Part shown: piece by piece, positions 45,445 to 59,399 of the stretch
Layout: every line of letters starts with the position of its first letter
How positions within the stretch are numbered: the stretch's first letter is position 1
From: Symsagittifera roscoffensis
Taxonomy: Eukaryota > Xenacoelomorpha > Acoela > Convolutidae
Length of the DNA stretch: 64,000 nucleotides
Direction: 5' to 3'
Assembly (NCBI RefSeq): GCF_963678635.1
Contig: NC_087069.1
Span: forward strand, 25,162,303-25,226,302
Notes under the pieces: generated by a model
Told to the model about the DNA's origin: nothing
The model's input: only the letters and a program-made list of their open reading frames with translations
Databases searched by the model: none
Position numbers and translations under genes: made by a program

Positions 45445-46885
45445 GTTTGATGACATGAATAGTTTGCAAGTGATATTTTTGAGCGGGCATTCAGCCTTAT
45501 AAAAAAACCAACGAGTTTATGATTTCAAAATTTTCGAAAGCAAATTTTGTTTTAGTTGGCTACCGCAATACTTTGTGGAAAATCTTCCAAAAAACTGAAA
45601 CTTATAAGGCGCGTTATCTCTGACCCCTGCAAAAAAAACACAATTTCTTGAAGGAACATGTTTAAAGCTTCTAACAAGTTCATTCAAATTAAATCAGAGT
45701 CACTTAACCACGTTTGATGAAAAATTTTTCAGAAAAAATAGATTTTTTCTGGAAAGACCATTAAGACCAAATGCATTGAACATTGCAAAAAACGAATGTA
45801 AAAATTTTTAAAGCTAATTTAAGAAACAGTATGAAAAATGTACGACCAGATCAACACGGGATAAAAATAATTTTTGCGTAAGATATTTATGAGAGACTTC
45901 TAACTATCTGAACTACCTGTATAAAAAATCAATGACTACATGAAAACTCTATTTATGAGGCCAATCTGTGTTTTTTTCCTAATGTTTGCGGAATTAGAAG
46001 CCAGACTGACGAGTCAATATTGTGGCTTTCACAACAATGCTTTTTTTGATTTTTTTGTTGTGTTCTAAGATTAATTTTATATCACTCGGCATAAAAATTA
46101 ACTAGCACTTAACCTCTTTTCATAGGAAGAGGTTAAATGCGGGTTGTTTTTCCTTGTGTTTTATCAATCCGTGTTTTTGCCATCAGGGTTTTGGTAACGC
46201 CGTGCTTAAACGTGGTGCTGCTGATTTTTATAAAAAATGTTAACACCAGCGAAGCATAGAATCTTCATAGGAAATCCAAGTTTTTTTCCAAGCTTAGTCG
46301 CCAACGTTGGTGCTACTTTGGTTGCACCAATTCTTTTCGCAAAATAGGTTGAAAGGCCGATGAAAAACCCGGCTTCTCCTCTGTGTGCCTTATATTCCGC
46401 TAGTCGCGATTTTTTAGTCTAAAATTTCCAAAAGTGCTTAAAAACGCTATTTTTGGCCTGTTTTTCAAAAAAAAAGGTCGACAAAATTTTCAATTTTTTT
46501 TTGAAATTACGCCCCTCCTCGAGAAATTCCTAGATCTGCGCCTGCTGGCATTCACAACTGTGGTATACTCTTTAATTTTTTGTTGTAGAGTTCCAAGATA
46601 ATTTCAAAATCACCGGACGGAATTTTTTTTCGTTAAAATTTAGGAAAAATTAATCAGCGTTTATCCTCTTTCCATCGGTGTTTGGAAACTATTTGAGTTT
46701 TTTCAAAAACTACACTGTCAAATCTGTTATTAAGAGTTCAATCGAAAAACTATCTGAGCAGATATTATCAGGTATGTTGCCGTAACTTTTGAAAGTGTTT
46801 TACGTGCCATTTTGTGCCATTTTCGAAGTTTTGCTGATTTTTTAGAAACTTGGATTTTTCTGAAAAATTGTTTTGCTGAATCTGA
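45445..46885. other. Gene-free stretch with a possible hAT-like end
   Basis: AT-rich. Near 46525-46545 the words ctagatctgcgcctg resemble the right end of the hAT-like elements at 3889 and 19638. The other end is not identified. No coding region is supported. Confidence 0.3.
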
Positions 46886-46889
46886 GATA

Positions 46890-49800
46890 AGGATTTCAAT
46901 CAAAGGATGGGCAGCTATGAATTTGGTTGTTTAAACGACTAGGTCTTAAAATTTTTAAAGGAAATTTTGGACCTACAGAAGCTCGTTTTTCGAAATAGTG
47001 ACAGCTTGACTTTTTATCAAAAACTACCGTGCCAATTAGGCACATGAAAAAACAAGGTTCGAAACCGCTTTTTAGTGCAAATTGGTAAACATTTAATTCT
47101 CGACTGCTGCTTAACATGGACAGAAACACGCCCAATTTAATTCTAAACGTGCGGTTATTTTTCACGATCAACCTTGTTTTCTTTTTTTTGGCGTCTAGCA
47201 ATTGCCCCCTCCCCCACCAAAGAAGCAAAACCTAAAAAATTAAGAGAAGCCGAAATAAATGGCCTGATAAGGTCTGAAATGCTGAGGAGAAAGGTCGTTA
47301 TCTTTATCGTAATGTAACAAATTTTCTCTACTCATTAAATGTTGCATGCCATGCCTGGTGAGATAACCCAAACAAGATCACCAGCCCATAAAACATGGTC
47401 TGGGTCAGACTACGAGGCGTATTCACGAAATGGACAAACGCAGTCTGCCGGTGATGCCAAATGACATTTTTGTAAGCCTATGCTCTCATGTATAGCTTTT
47501 CATGGTCAAACTTCAAGGGTTAGAAATGGGAAAACTAAGCTAGCGTTCTCTTAGAAGGATACTATTATCTGCAAACTTTTCCAGTTCATTCTCATCGGTA
47601 TCAACAGAAGTTATTCGACTAAAAATTTTTGCTAGATCCATTAAAAAAAGTAGCTTACAGTTTTTCGCCATTTTGTAGTACCGATGCAACTGAGCCTGAA
47701 ATTTTTCACGCAGTACGGAAATCCTTTTACCAAACCCAGTTAATTGTTACCATTGTCTGACTTCATACTACCTGGCATCTTACGGCAGCCGAAAAATTTT
47801 TCAATTATCAAGAGTAATTCAGGGCCAGTTTCTTTCATCCGGGTGTATAGAAAAAATAGCCTTTTTTTACTACGGCGCCGAAACGACACTGAGAATGGCT
47901 TTAAGCAATACATCTGTTTTTAGGAGTCGATGTAAGTAGTACAGACCCTTATGTAGCTCGCATTAATTTTTTTCCCGCTTTTTTCAGGAAGAGTCTTAAA
48001 ACTTGTTCAGACTCAACTTTAATTTTTCGCAATTTGATTTTTGATTTCAGCAATGCTCAGTTCATTAAGTTTGTGAAAATGCAGACAATTTCCACTATCG
48101 AACAGCCAAAATTTAAAGCTCACAAAAGACGTTAAGAAACGATGAGCGCAGTACAGACTCTTATATAAATCACGATATTTTTTTTTTGCTTTTTTTCAGT
48201 GTTTCAGTGTGGTTGGAAGAGAAAGAAAAACGATTTTTTTATTTTTTTTGGTTTTTGTGTGGAAATGTTTAGTTTTTCCGCAAAAATTTCGGCGCGTGTT
48301 ATCTAATTGTTAAATATCAATGGTTAGTTACGTGTAGACTGTAGAATGAAAGGTATTTTATATATTTTGTTTGTTCATGCTAAGTCAATGGTAAGAGTTT
48401 TGTGTGCAAAAATTGAGGTTTTTTTTCAAAGTTTTTTCGAAAAAAATTCAAAAAACACGATAAGATCTGTTATTTCTGAGATAATCTTTTTTTTTAAACA
48501 TCTACCTAAAAATGTGCTTAAAACTACTGAAACTTCGTAAAAAATCAATGTTTTTGGAAAAAATGCAAAAATTTCATTTTTTTAAAATTGCAAAAATATG
48601 GATTTTCCACAATTTTCACTCAAAACATTAAAATATGATAAAATTTACCCTAAGATGAGCTCGAAAGCAGTTTTTTTAAAGTTCTGAAACTCAAATGGAA
48701 AGCTCATAATGGCTTCAAATCTCCCGAAACTTCAAAAAACTTCAAATCTAAAACAGAGTCTGGGTCAGGCTACGAGGAGTATTCACGAAATGGACAAACG
48801 CAGTCTGCCAGTGATGCCAAATGTCATTTTTGTAAGCCTATGCTCTCATGTAAAGCTTTTCATGGTCAAACTTCAAGGGTTAGAAATGGGAAAACTAAGC
48901 CAGCGTTCTCTTAGGAGGATAATTTTATCTGCAAATTTTTCCATTTCATTCCCATTGGTACCAACAGAAGTTATTCGACAAAAAAATGTTGCTAGATCCA
49001 CGTTGCTTACAGTTTTTTGCCATTTTGTAGTACCGATGCAACAGCCTCAAATTTTCCACGCAGTACGGAAATCCTTTTACCAAACCCAATTAAATGTTAC
49101 CGTTGTCTGACTTCATACTACTGGCGTCTTACGGCAGCCGAAAAGAAATCGAATACCAAGAGTAATTCAGAGCCAGTTTCTTTCAAGCCGATGTATAGAA
49201 AAGTTATCCTTTTTTTTACTACGGCGCAAAAAAAAGATACCTAGATTGACTTTAAATAATACACCTTTTTTTAAGAAACGATGAACGCAATACAGACTCT
49301 TAGACAGATCACGATATTTTTTTTTTTGCTTTTTTCAGTGTTTCAGTGTGATTGTAAGAGAAAGAAAAACGAAATTTTTTTTTGGTTTTTGTGTGAAAAT
49401 GTCTAGTTTTTCCGCAAAAATTTCGGCGCGCGTTATCTCATTGTTAAATATCACTGGTTATTTACGTGTAGATGAAGAATGAAAGGTATTTTATATAATT
49501 TGTTTGTTCATGCTAAGTCAATGGTAAGAGTTTTGTGCAAAAATTGAAGTTTTTTTTTCAAAGTTTTTCGAAAATAATTCAAAAAACACGGTAAGAGCTG
49601 TTATAATTCGCCCTTTTAACTAATTTCTTAGATAACTTTTTTTTAAAAACATCTACATGAAAATGTGCTTAAAACTACTGAAACTTTGTAAAAAAATCAA
49701 TGTTTTTGGAAAAAAAAGCTAAAATTTCATTTTTTTTTGAAAATCGCAAAAATATGGATTTTCCACAAATTTCACTCAAAACATTAAAATATGATAAAAT

Positions 49801-52800
49801 TTACCCTAATATGAGCTCGAAAGCAGTTTTTATACAGTTCTGAATAACAATGGGAAAGCTCATAATGGCTTCAAACCTACTGAAACTTTAAAAAACTTCA
49901 AATTTTTGGGGAAAGTTTCAAAAATTCAAAAGTATTTGGAAAAAAATTGCAGAAATCTCATTGTTTTGGTTAACTTTTTGTTGCTTCTGATTTTTAAAAA
50001 AATATCTTTTCACTTACAGTTTTTAAGTTTTAGCTCAAATTGTATTTTATTTGGCATCATGTTGAGACAATGATACAAAATTTTGAATAAAAATTTGATA
50101 TTTTCCACAGTTTTCTCTCAAAATAAGACAGTTTTCTCTCAAAAAAAATGCAGAAACCTCATAGTTTTTGTTAATTTTTTGTTGCTTCTGATCTTATTGA
50201 TTTTATTTTTACATAAAGTGTTTCAATTTGAGCTCCAATTGTTTTTTAATTGGCATCATGTTGAGACAATGATACAAAATTTTGATTTAATATTTGGAAT
50301 TTTCCAAAGTTTTCTCTCAAAATATTAAAATACCATGAAGTTTACCTGGATTTGAGCTGAAAAGTGGGTTATATAATCTTTGATCACTAAAAGGAAAGCT
50401 CGTAATAGCAGGATCATTATTGAAGCTTACGAAAAAACAGTGAAAATAACCGTAATTTGCGAGAAAGTAAAGTAAAAATGAATCAAATCTAACCAAAATT
50501 TTCAATTTATATCCTTTTATTTCGGTAATTATCTAATTTTTGTTTAATTCAGCGAAAATTTAACCAAATCGTACATTAAAAAAACAAGAATCGAAACCGC
50601 TTTTTAGTGTAAATTGGTAAACAATTAAATTTCGACTGTTGCTTGACATGGATAGAAACACGCCCAAAGTAATTCTAAACGTGCGGTTAAATTTCACGAT
50701 CAACCTTGTGTTCTTTTTTTGGCGTCTAGCAATTGCCCCCTTCTCCACCAAAGAAGCAAAACCTAAAAAATTAAGAGAAGCCGAAGTAAATGGCCTGATA
50801 AGGTCTGAATTGCTGAGAAGAAAGGTCGTTATCTTTATCGTAATGTAACAAATTTTCTCTACTCATAAAACACAACCCAAACAAGATCACCAGCCCCTAC
50901 AACAGAGTCTGGGTCAAGCTACGAGGCGTATTCACGGAATGGACAAACGCAGTCTGCCGGTGATGCCAAATGACATTTTTGTAAGCCTATGCTCTCATGT
51001 ATAGCTTTTCATGGTCAAACTTCAAGGGTTAGAAATGGGAAAACTAAGCCAGCGTTCTCTAAGGAGGATAATTTTATCTGCGAACTTTTACAGTTCATTC
51101 CCATTGGTACCAACAGAAGTTATTCGACAAAACGTTTTTGCTAGATCCACGTTGCTTACAGTTTTTTGCCATTTTGTAGTACCGATGCAACAGCCTCAAA
51201 TTTTCCACGCAGTACGGAAATCCTTTTACCAAACCCAGTTAATTGTTACCGTTGTCCGACTTCATATTACTGGCATCTTACGGCAGCCGAAAAAAAAATC
51301 AAATACCAAGAGTAATTCAGAGCCAGTTTCTTGCATGCCGGTGTATAGAAAAGTTATCCTTTTTTTACTACGGCGCGAAAAAAAGATACGTAGATTGACT
51401 TTAATTAATACACCTATTTTTAAGAAACGATGAGCGCAGTACAGACTCTTATATAGATCACGATATTTTTTTTTTGCTTTTTTTCAGTGTTTCAGTGTGG
51501 TTGTAAGAGAAAGAAAAACGAATTTTTTTTTTGGTTTTTGTGTCGAAATGTCTAGTTTTTCCGCAAAAATTTCGGCGCGTGTTATCTAATTGTTAAATAT
51601 CACTGGATAGTTACGTGTAGACTGTAGAATGAAAGGTATTTTATATATATTTTGTTTGTTTATGCTAAGTCAATGGTAAGAGTTTTGTGCAAAAATTGAG
51701 GTTTTTTTTCAAAGTTTTTTCGAAAAAAATTCAAAAAGCACGATAAGATCTGTTATTTCTTAGATAACCTTTTTATTGAAACATCTACCTGAAAATGTGC
51801 TGAAAACTACTGAAACTTCGTAAAAAATCAATGTTTTTTGAAAAAATGCAAAATTTTCATTTTTTTTGAAAATTGCAAAAATATGAATTTTCCTCAATTT
51901 TCACTCAAAACATTAAAACATGATAAAATTTACCCTAATATGAGCTCGAAAGCAGTTTTTATAAAGTTCTGAATATCAAAGGGAAAGCTCAAAATGGCTT
52001 CAAACCTACTGAAACTGTAAAAAACTTCAATTTTTTGGGGAAAATTTCAAAAATTCAAAAGTATTTGGAAAAAAATTGAAGAAATCTCATAGTTTCGATT
52101 AACTTTTTGTTGCTTCTGATTTTTTGAAAATTTCTTTTCACTTACAGAGTTTAAGTTTTAGCTCAAATTTTATTTTATTTGGCATCATGTTGAGGCATTG
52201 ATACAAAATTTTGATTAAAATGTTGATTTATTCTACAGTTTTCTCTCAAAATAAGACAGTTTTCTCTCAAAAAAATTGCAGAAACCTCATAGTTTTTGTT
52301 AATTTTTTGTTGCTTCTGATCTTATTTAAAATTTGTTCTTACATAAAGAGTTTCAATTTGAGCTTAAAACTGCGACTGAGGCTCAATCTTGCTATGCAGT
52401 ACGGACGTCCTTCCACCACACCCATTTAAGTGTTAGCGTTGTCTGACTTCATCCTACCTGGCATCTTACGGCAGCCGAAAAATATTTCAATTACCAAGAG
52501 TAATTCAGAGCCAGTTTCTTTCATGCCGGTGTATAGAAAAGTTATACTTTTTTTACTACGGCGCCGAAACCAATACACTTTTTTCAAGAGTCGAGGAACG
52601 TAGTACAGACTTATATATAGCTCACGATATTTTTTCTTTGCTTTTTTCAGTGTTTCAGTGTGATGGTAAAAGAAAGAAAAACGAAACTTTTTTGGTTTTT
52701 GTGTGGAACTGTCTAGTTTTTTTCGCAAAAATTTCGGCGCGCGTTATCTAAATGATAATTATCACTTTTTTTTGACGTGTAAACTGTAGAATGAAAGGTC

Positions 52801-55800
52801 TTTTAATTAGTTTTTTGGTCAATGGCAAGAGTTTTTTCGAAAAATATTCAAAACACGATAAGATCTGTTCCAATTCGACCTTTAAACTAATTTCTTAGAT
52901 AATCTTTTTTTTGAAACTTCCACCTAAAAATGTGCTTAAAACTACTGAAACTTCGTAAAAAATCAATGTTCTTGGAAAAAAATGCAAAAGTTTCATTTTT
53001 TTTTGAAAATTGCAAAAATATGGATTTTCCACAATTTTCACTAAAAACATTAAATTATGATAAAATTTACCCTAATGTGAATTCAGAAGCAGGTTATATA
53101 AAGTTCTGGATTTCAAAAAAAAAGCTCATAACGGCTTCAAACCTACTGAAACTTTAAAAAAAAATTCAAATTTTTGGGAAAAATTACAAAAATTTAAAAG
53201 TATTTGGAAAAATTGCAAAAATTTCAAGTTTTTGGAAAAAAAAGAAATATCACATTTTTTATTAACTTTTTGTTGCTTCTGATCTTATTGAAAAAAAGGT
53301 TTTTTATGTGAACAGTTCAAATTTGAGCTCGAACTGTATTTTAATTGGCATCATGTTGAGACAATGATACAAAATTTTGAATTAAAATATCGAATTTTCC
53401 ACAGTTTTCCATCAAAATTTTGAAATACTATAAAGTTTACCTTAAATTGAGCTAAAAAGTGGGTTGTATAAGGTTTTGAACACTGAAAAAGAAAGCTCAT
53501 AATAGCAGAATCAATATTGAAACTTCGCGGAAATAGTGAAAAGTATCGTAATTTGCGAGAAAGTAAAGTAAAAATGAAGCAATTCTATCCTAATTTTCCA
53601 ATTTTTATTTTTTTACTACGGTAATTACCTGCTTTAAAAACATCTTAGCAAAAATTTAACCAAGTCTTACATGAAAAAAACAAGGTTCGAAACCGCTTTT
53701 CAGTGCAAATTGTTAAACATTTAAATTTCGACTGCTGCTTGACATGAATAGAAACACGTCCAAAATAATTCTAAACGTGCGGTTAATTTTCACGATCAAC
53801 CTTGTGTTCTTCTTTTTGGCGTCTAGCAACTGCCCCCTCCTCCACTAAAGAATCAATACCAAAAAAATTAAGAGAAGCCGAATTAATTTGACTGATAATG
53901 TTTTAATTGCGAAGGAGAAAGGTCGTTATCTTCGTCGTAATCTAAAAAATTTTCTCTATATATAAAATATTGCACTCCATGCCTGGTGAGACAATCCAAA
54001 CAAGGTCACCAGCCCATAAAACAGAGTTTGGATCAGGCTACGAGGCGTATTCACGAAATTGACAAACGCCGTCTGCCAGTGATGCCAAAAGACATTTTTG
54101 TAGGCCTATGCTCTAAGGTAGAGCTTTTTATGGTCAAACTTCAAGGGTTGGAAATGGTAAAACTAAGCTAGCGTTCTCTTAGAAAGACACTATTATCTGC
54201 AAACTTTTCCAGTTCATTCTCATCGGTATCAACAGAAGTTATTCGACTAAAATTTTTTGCTAGATCCATTAAAAAAAGTAGCTTACAGTTTTTCGCCATT
54301 TTGTAGTACCGATGCAACTGAGCCTCAAATTTTCCACGCAGTACGGAAATCCTTTTACCAAACCCAGTTAATTGTTACCATTGTCTGACTTCATACTACC
54401 TGGCATCTTACGGCAGCCGAAAAATTTTTCAATTATCAAGAGTAATTCAGGGCCAGTTTCTTTCATCCGGGTGTATAGAAAAAATAGCTTTTTTTTACTA
54501 CGGCGCCGAAACGACACTGAGAATGGCTTTAAGCAATACATCTGTTTTTAGGAGTCGATATAAGTAGTACAGACTCTTATGGAGCTCGCATTAATTTTTT
54601 CCCGCTTTTTTTCAGGAAAAGTCTTAAAACTTGTTCAGACTCAACTTTAATTTTTCGCAATTTGATTTTTGATTTCAGCAAAGCTCAGTTCATTAAATTT
54701 GTGAAAATGCAGACAATTTGCACTATCGAACAGGCAAAATTTAAAGCTCACAAAAGACGTTATTGACTTCCAGTTTCTAAAGAGGGATTTAATTATCAGA
54801 TTTTCCAGCGAAACGAAAGTTTTACCTATTGATTCAGTTTTTTTTTAAATCAATTATCTAGCAGAAAACTGTCAAACATAAAATGTTCTTGAAAATCAAA
54901 GGGTTTCAAGGCCATCTATTGTTTTCTTTGACACTCACCGTGGCAGTTTTTTCACAAAAAAGGTCAGTATACAATAAAGCTTACCTTAATTTTAGCGCTA
55001 TGAAATACCATAAAATTTACCTTAATTTGAGCTAAAAAGCGGCTTATATATTGCTTCGATCACTAAAAAGAAGCTCATTGTAGCAGAATCAATATTAAAT
55101 CTTCCGGAAAATAGTGAAAATAATCTACCGTGATTAAGCGTTCTCAATGAAATGAACTTGACTTCAACCCACCCTCGCTTTAGCACTAACAAAACCTGCT
55201 TGTTTTAGTTTTCCACGAACGGAAAATTTTTTACTTTCAAAAAATTGGTACCGATTTCTGATATCAGACTACTGAGCGCACTAAGGGTCAAGAAAAACCG
55301 TTTTCCATTTTTTTGCAAAGTCTAAAAAATAAATTTGCGAAATATTCATTGGAAATAAAGTCGAAATATAATAGCAGTAAATGTTTGATCTAAAGTGGGG
55401 GCAAACATTGCTGACCCCATGTGGTTAAGATACGTTATTGATTTCCAGTCAACTATGCTATCTATTAAGATTGGGTATACAGTATACATATATTAAGATA
55501 GGAAATACCAATGGTAAGGTTTCAGTGTGGTGGTAAGAGAAAAAAAAAGAAATTTTTTGAAAATGTCTAGTTTTTTCGCAAAAATTTCGGCGCGCTTTTT
55601 AATTGTTGAATATCACTGGTTAAACACGTATAGATTGTGAAATGAAGGTTTTTTAATAAGTTCTTTGGTGCAGGGTAACTAAATGGTTAGAGTTTTTGAG
55701 CAAAAAATTAGATTTTTTCTCAAACTTCTTCGAAAAAATTTCAAAACACGATAAGACTTTTTATAAATCGTCCTATGAAATAATTTCTTGGATGATCTTA

Positions 55801-57600
55801 CTTTTCCGAAACATCTACCTGAAACTATGCTGAAACCTACTGAAACTTCCGAAAACGTCAATGTTTTTGGAAAAAAAAATTCTATTTTTTTTGGAAAAAA
55901 ATGCAAATTTATGGATTTTTCCACAATTTTCACTCTAAACTTTAAAATATGATAAAATTTACCCTAATATGAGCTCAGAAGCAGCTTATAAAAAACTTTG
56001 AATATCAAAGAGAAAACTCATAATGGCTTCAAACCTACTGAATATTTGAAAAATTCAAATTTTTGGGAAAAATTGCAAAAGTTTAAGTATTTAGAAAAAA
56101 TTCAAAAAAATCAAGTTCTTGGGAAAAAAAATTGCAACCTCATAGTTTTTGTTAATTTTTGTTGCTTTTGGTCTTATTGAAAAATTATTTTTTGTACAGA
56201 GTTTAAAATTGAGCTCAAATTGTATTTAAATTGGCATCATACTGAGACAATGATAGAAAACTTTGAATGAAATATGGAACTTTCCAGAGTTTTCTTCCAA
56301 AATATTGAAATACCATAAAGTTTCCCTTAATTTGAGCGCTACGAAATACCATAAAATTTACCTTAATTTGAGCTAAAAAGCAGCTTATACCTTGCTCTGA
56401 TCAATAAAAGAAAGCTCATAATGGTAGAATCAATAATAAAACTTCCGGAAAATAGTGAAAATAATCTACCTTGATTAAGCACTCTCAATGAAATGTAATT
56501 GACTTTAACCCATCCTCGCACTAGCACTAACAAAACCTGCTTATTTTTTTTAAAATTTTCGACGCAAAACGGAAAATTTTTTCCTTTCAAAACGGTTGGT
56601 ATCGATTTCTGATCTCAGAATAATGAGCGCACTACGGATCATAAATAACTGTTTTCCAATTTTTTGCAAAGTCTAAAAAACATATTTGCGAGATACATTT
56701 AACTAAGATGGGAAATACCAATAATAAGGTTTCAGTGTGATCATTACAGAAAAAAAAACGAATTTTTTCTGGAAAATTCCAGTTTTTTCGCAAAAAATTT
56801 GGCGCGTTATCTAATTGTTGAATATCACTGGTTAATCACTGGTTAAGGAATGAAGGTTTTTTAATAAAATTTTTGGTGCTTGGTAATTCAATGGTAAGAG
56901 TTTTTGAGCAAAAATTGAGACTTTTTTCAATTTTTTTCGAAAAACCTTCACAACACGATAAGATTTGTTATAAATCGTCCTCTTAACTAATTTCTAAGAT
57001 GCTCTTATTTTTTCAAAACATCTATCTGACACTATGCTGAAACCTACTGATACTTCGGAAAAATCAATGTTTTTGGAAAAACAAAATTCATTTTTTTTTT
57101 GGAAAAATTGCAAAACTATGTATTTTTCCACAAATTTCACTCGAAACATTAAAATTTGATAAAATTTACTCTAATGTGAGCTCAGATGCAGGTTATATAA
57201 AGTTCTGAATATCAAAGGGAAAGCTCATAATAGCTTCAAACCTACTGAAACTTTGAAAAGTTCAATTTTTTGTGAAACATTGCGAAAGTTTAAGTATTTA
57301 GAAAAAAAATGCAACGTTTTTGGAAAAAAGTGCAACCTCATAGTTTTGGTTAATTTTTTATTGCTTTTGATCTTATGGAAAAAATATTTTTTTTGTACAG
57401 AGTTTGAAATTGAGCTCAAACTGTATTTCAATTGGCATCATGCTGAGACAATGATACAAAATTTGAATAAAATATGGAACTTTCCAGAGTTTTCTCCCAA
57501 AATATTGAATTACATTAAAATTAACCCTGATTTGAGCGCTAAGAAATACCATAAAATTTACCTTAAATTGAGCTAACATGCGGCTTATATTTTGCTCTGA
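46890..57600. repeat. Mosaic of long tandem repeats (units of ~3.1-3.9 kb)
   Basis: Marker words recur in this block. gaaacacg-cc-aa with gcgtctagcaa-tgccccctc: 47.1, 50.65 and 53.75 kb. ggacaaacgcagtctgcc: 47.4, 48.8, 50.9 and 54.05 kb (here gacaaacgccgtctgcc). gtttcagtgtg...aagag: 48.2, 49.35, 51.5, 52.65, 55.5 and 56.7 kb. ggcatcatgttgagacaatg (or tactgagacaatg): 50.05, 50.25, 52.2, 53.35, 56.2 and 57.4 kb. So there are three main copies with internal partial duplications. Open frames (such as 48709-49110 and 51011-51433) are shared between copies but broken differently. One copy reads CHFCKPMLSC, a possible zinc-finger relic. No working gene is supported. Confidence 0.8.
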
Positions 57601-57616
57601 TCATTAAGCGCACTCA

Positions 57617-58192
57617 ATGAAATCTACTTGTGAGTTATATATAAGTTACTGTACTGATAGAGTAAGTTCAGATAAGGCACACCGTCTGCTCGTCACGCTA
57701 TCTTATTTTCGGCCGGATAGATTTGTGCAACTTCTTAGTCTAATACCAATCTTAATCTTACTCTTATATCTCCTTGTCTCAATAGATCTAGTGTACACCG
57801 GTTTGCGCGAGTTAGTTCCAGAATGAGAATAAATTTTTTCTAAGTTTTATTCAAATTGTTCTGGTGTTGAAACTACAAGTAGTTTCAACACTTTACGAAT
57901 AAATAGGTTGTTAGTTTGATGGAGTATGATTGGCTAGTATTTAATATTTTAGAGATAAAATATCATAATAATAACCAATGATAAATACTAGTTTTGATAT
58001 GGTTCCACCCATCAGGGTTTTAGAGAGTTTTAGTTTTGCAATGTTTCTTATTGTAGCGGAGGATTGACGATGGTATTCTTTTGAGAAGTTGCAAGCATCT
58101 TCTTTTTTCCGATTTGGAAGAAGGATCGGTATCGGTAGCTCCAGGAAGCTAGAATCGTGGATAGAGAATGGTTCTTAAGCAATTGTTGTTGG
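57617..58192. other. Transition from the repeat block, no gene recognised
   Basis: A short inverted repeat at about 57870-57895 (gttgaaactac-aagtagtttcaac) is the only structure seen. The remainder shows no supported feature. Confidence 0.35.
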
Positions 58193-58540
58193 TCACGATC
58201 TTTTCGGGAGATTGTATCTTGATTTCTGATTGGTGTGACGAGTGCTGATCTGGTTCATAGGAATGTTGCTATTCTCTATCTCGTCTGGGAACGGAGGGTA
58301 GTTCGACTTTGGATGCAGTGCCTGGTGACTTGGATCTGTACGTATACTTGACCATCGAGATGGCCATTGTTCTATTTCAATGAATTTCCTTTTCTGCGAT
58401 GCCAAGTCGTACTCTAAATCCATTGATAGTAGTGACTGTAGGCAGCATGTCAAGTGAGTTTTGCCATTCAGTAGTTGGAGTGTGATTGGGTTGTCAAGAT
58501 CCTTGCTTCTTGTCTTTCGGCTGTTTGTAATCTATATACT
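58193..58540 (-). CDS. Unrecognised ORF, possibly part of the 3.9-kb element
   Basis: The frame is open from about 58540 to the stop at 58193 on -, roughly 115 codons. It includes KDLDNPITLQLLNGKTHL, SMDLEYDLASQKRKF, EQWPSRWSSIRTDPSH and a Pro/Asn-rich end with FPDEIENSNIPMNQIS. The composition is protein-like (mixed, few homopolymers). It lies just outside the directly repeated part (which starts near 58597), so it may be a gene segment of the element not duplicated here. No family is recognised. Confidence 0.35.
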
Positions 58541-58778
58541 GTATCATATCATTTACATATATAAATCTTTGTTAATCTTGTTTTTTAATTATGATCTTGT
58601 ATTGGTTTTTATCGCAAAAGCGTTACTATTTAGTTCGGTTAATTTTAAGAGCTACTCGCACTTGAGTAACTCTCGTCAAAAATAGTGTCGTAGATGTACC
58701 ACGGTGGGTGAGGCAAGCTATAGAGCATACTCAGGACGTCCTCTTCCGGTTGGTTAGGCCAGAAGTGAGGGAATATTT

Positions 58779-59139
58779 ACGTGCTCTCTTTTTGGAGGGT
58801 CCTGTGTTACTTCAACCTTTCATGCCAATTTTTGTTACTAGTGTTTTTTTGTTGTCTTAGTTTTGTCTTCTTCTTAAAAATCAAATTGTTTGTTTTGGGT
58901 TTGCCTTTCGACATATGTTTTTGTTCTTCTGTGTTCAGAATTAAAAGTAGTCTTCAAAAGACTAATTTATCTAGTTCTAAGCTGGTGTTAACCCAGTTTA
59001 GCTACCGTGGTTTTTATTTTCTTAGTCATGATGTTAGGTGGCGGTTTATGTTGTTTATTAAGCTTGCGTTGGTTAGTTCGAATTATTATATAATTCCTTT
59101 CCAACCAGGTTAAAGGAAAGTTTGAAACGTGTTAAACTC
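58779..59139 (+). other. Near-identical island, copy 1 (contains a 110-codon + strand ORF)
   Basis: About 361 bases match 62691-63051 with a single difference, while flanks on both sides differ at roughly one base in ten. The + strand frame 58781-59113 encodes a hydrophobic N-terminal half with two likely membrane segments (FLLLVFFCCLSFVFFL; LFVLGLPFDICFCSSVF) and a basic C-terminal half. The - strand here is full of stops. Whether the conserved feature is the protein, an RNA or a cis element cannot be decided. Confidence 0.55.
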
Positions 59140-59399
59140 GTTAGAGATGTTATCAGTGAGAGTTGAAACTTGAATTCATTATTTTAAACAATTATTTGTG
59201 GGCGAGCAATGCGAATTTGGATAGAGTTTGTGGGCAAGAGATTATAACGAAGCGTCTATATAAAGGTTAGTACTGCTTGTTTCCAGTTTATGTACAACTT
59301 TTTATCAATTTACTACTTAAAATTTGTTAAATTTACTGCTTGATTTGGGGGCTGAAATTTTTAATTTATTTTCAATTGTAAGAAGATTTACTGCTTAGG

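Noticed and set aside
46896-57600. Open frames of 60-140 codons in the long repeat block
   Set aside because: The same frames are broken at different places in different copies, with no conserved domain. They look like ancestral or chance frames, not genes.
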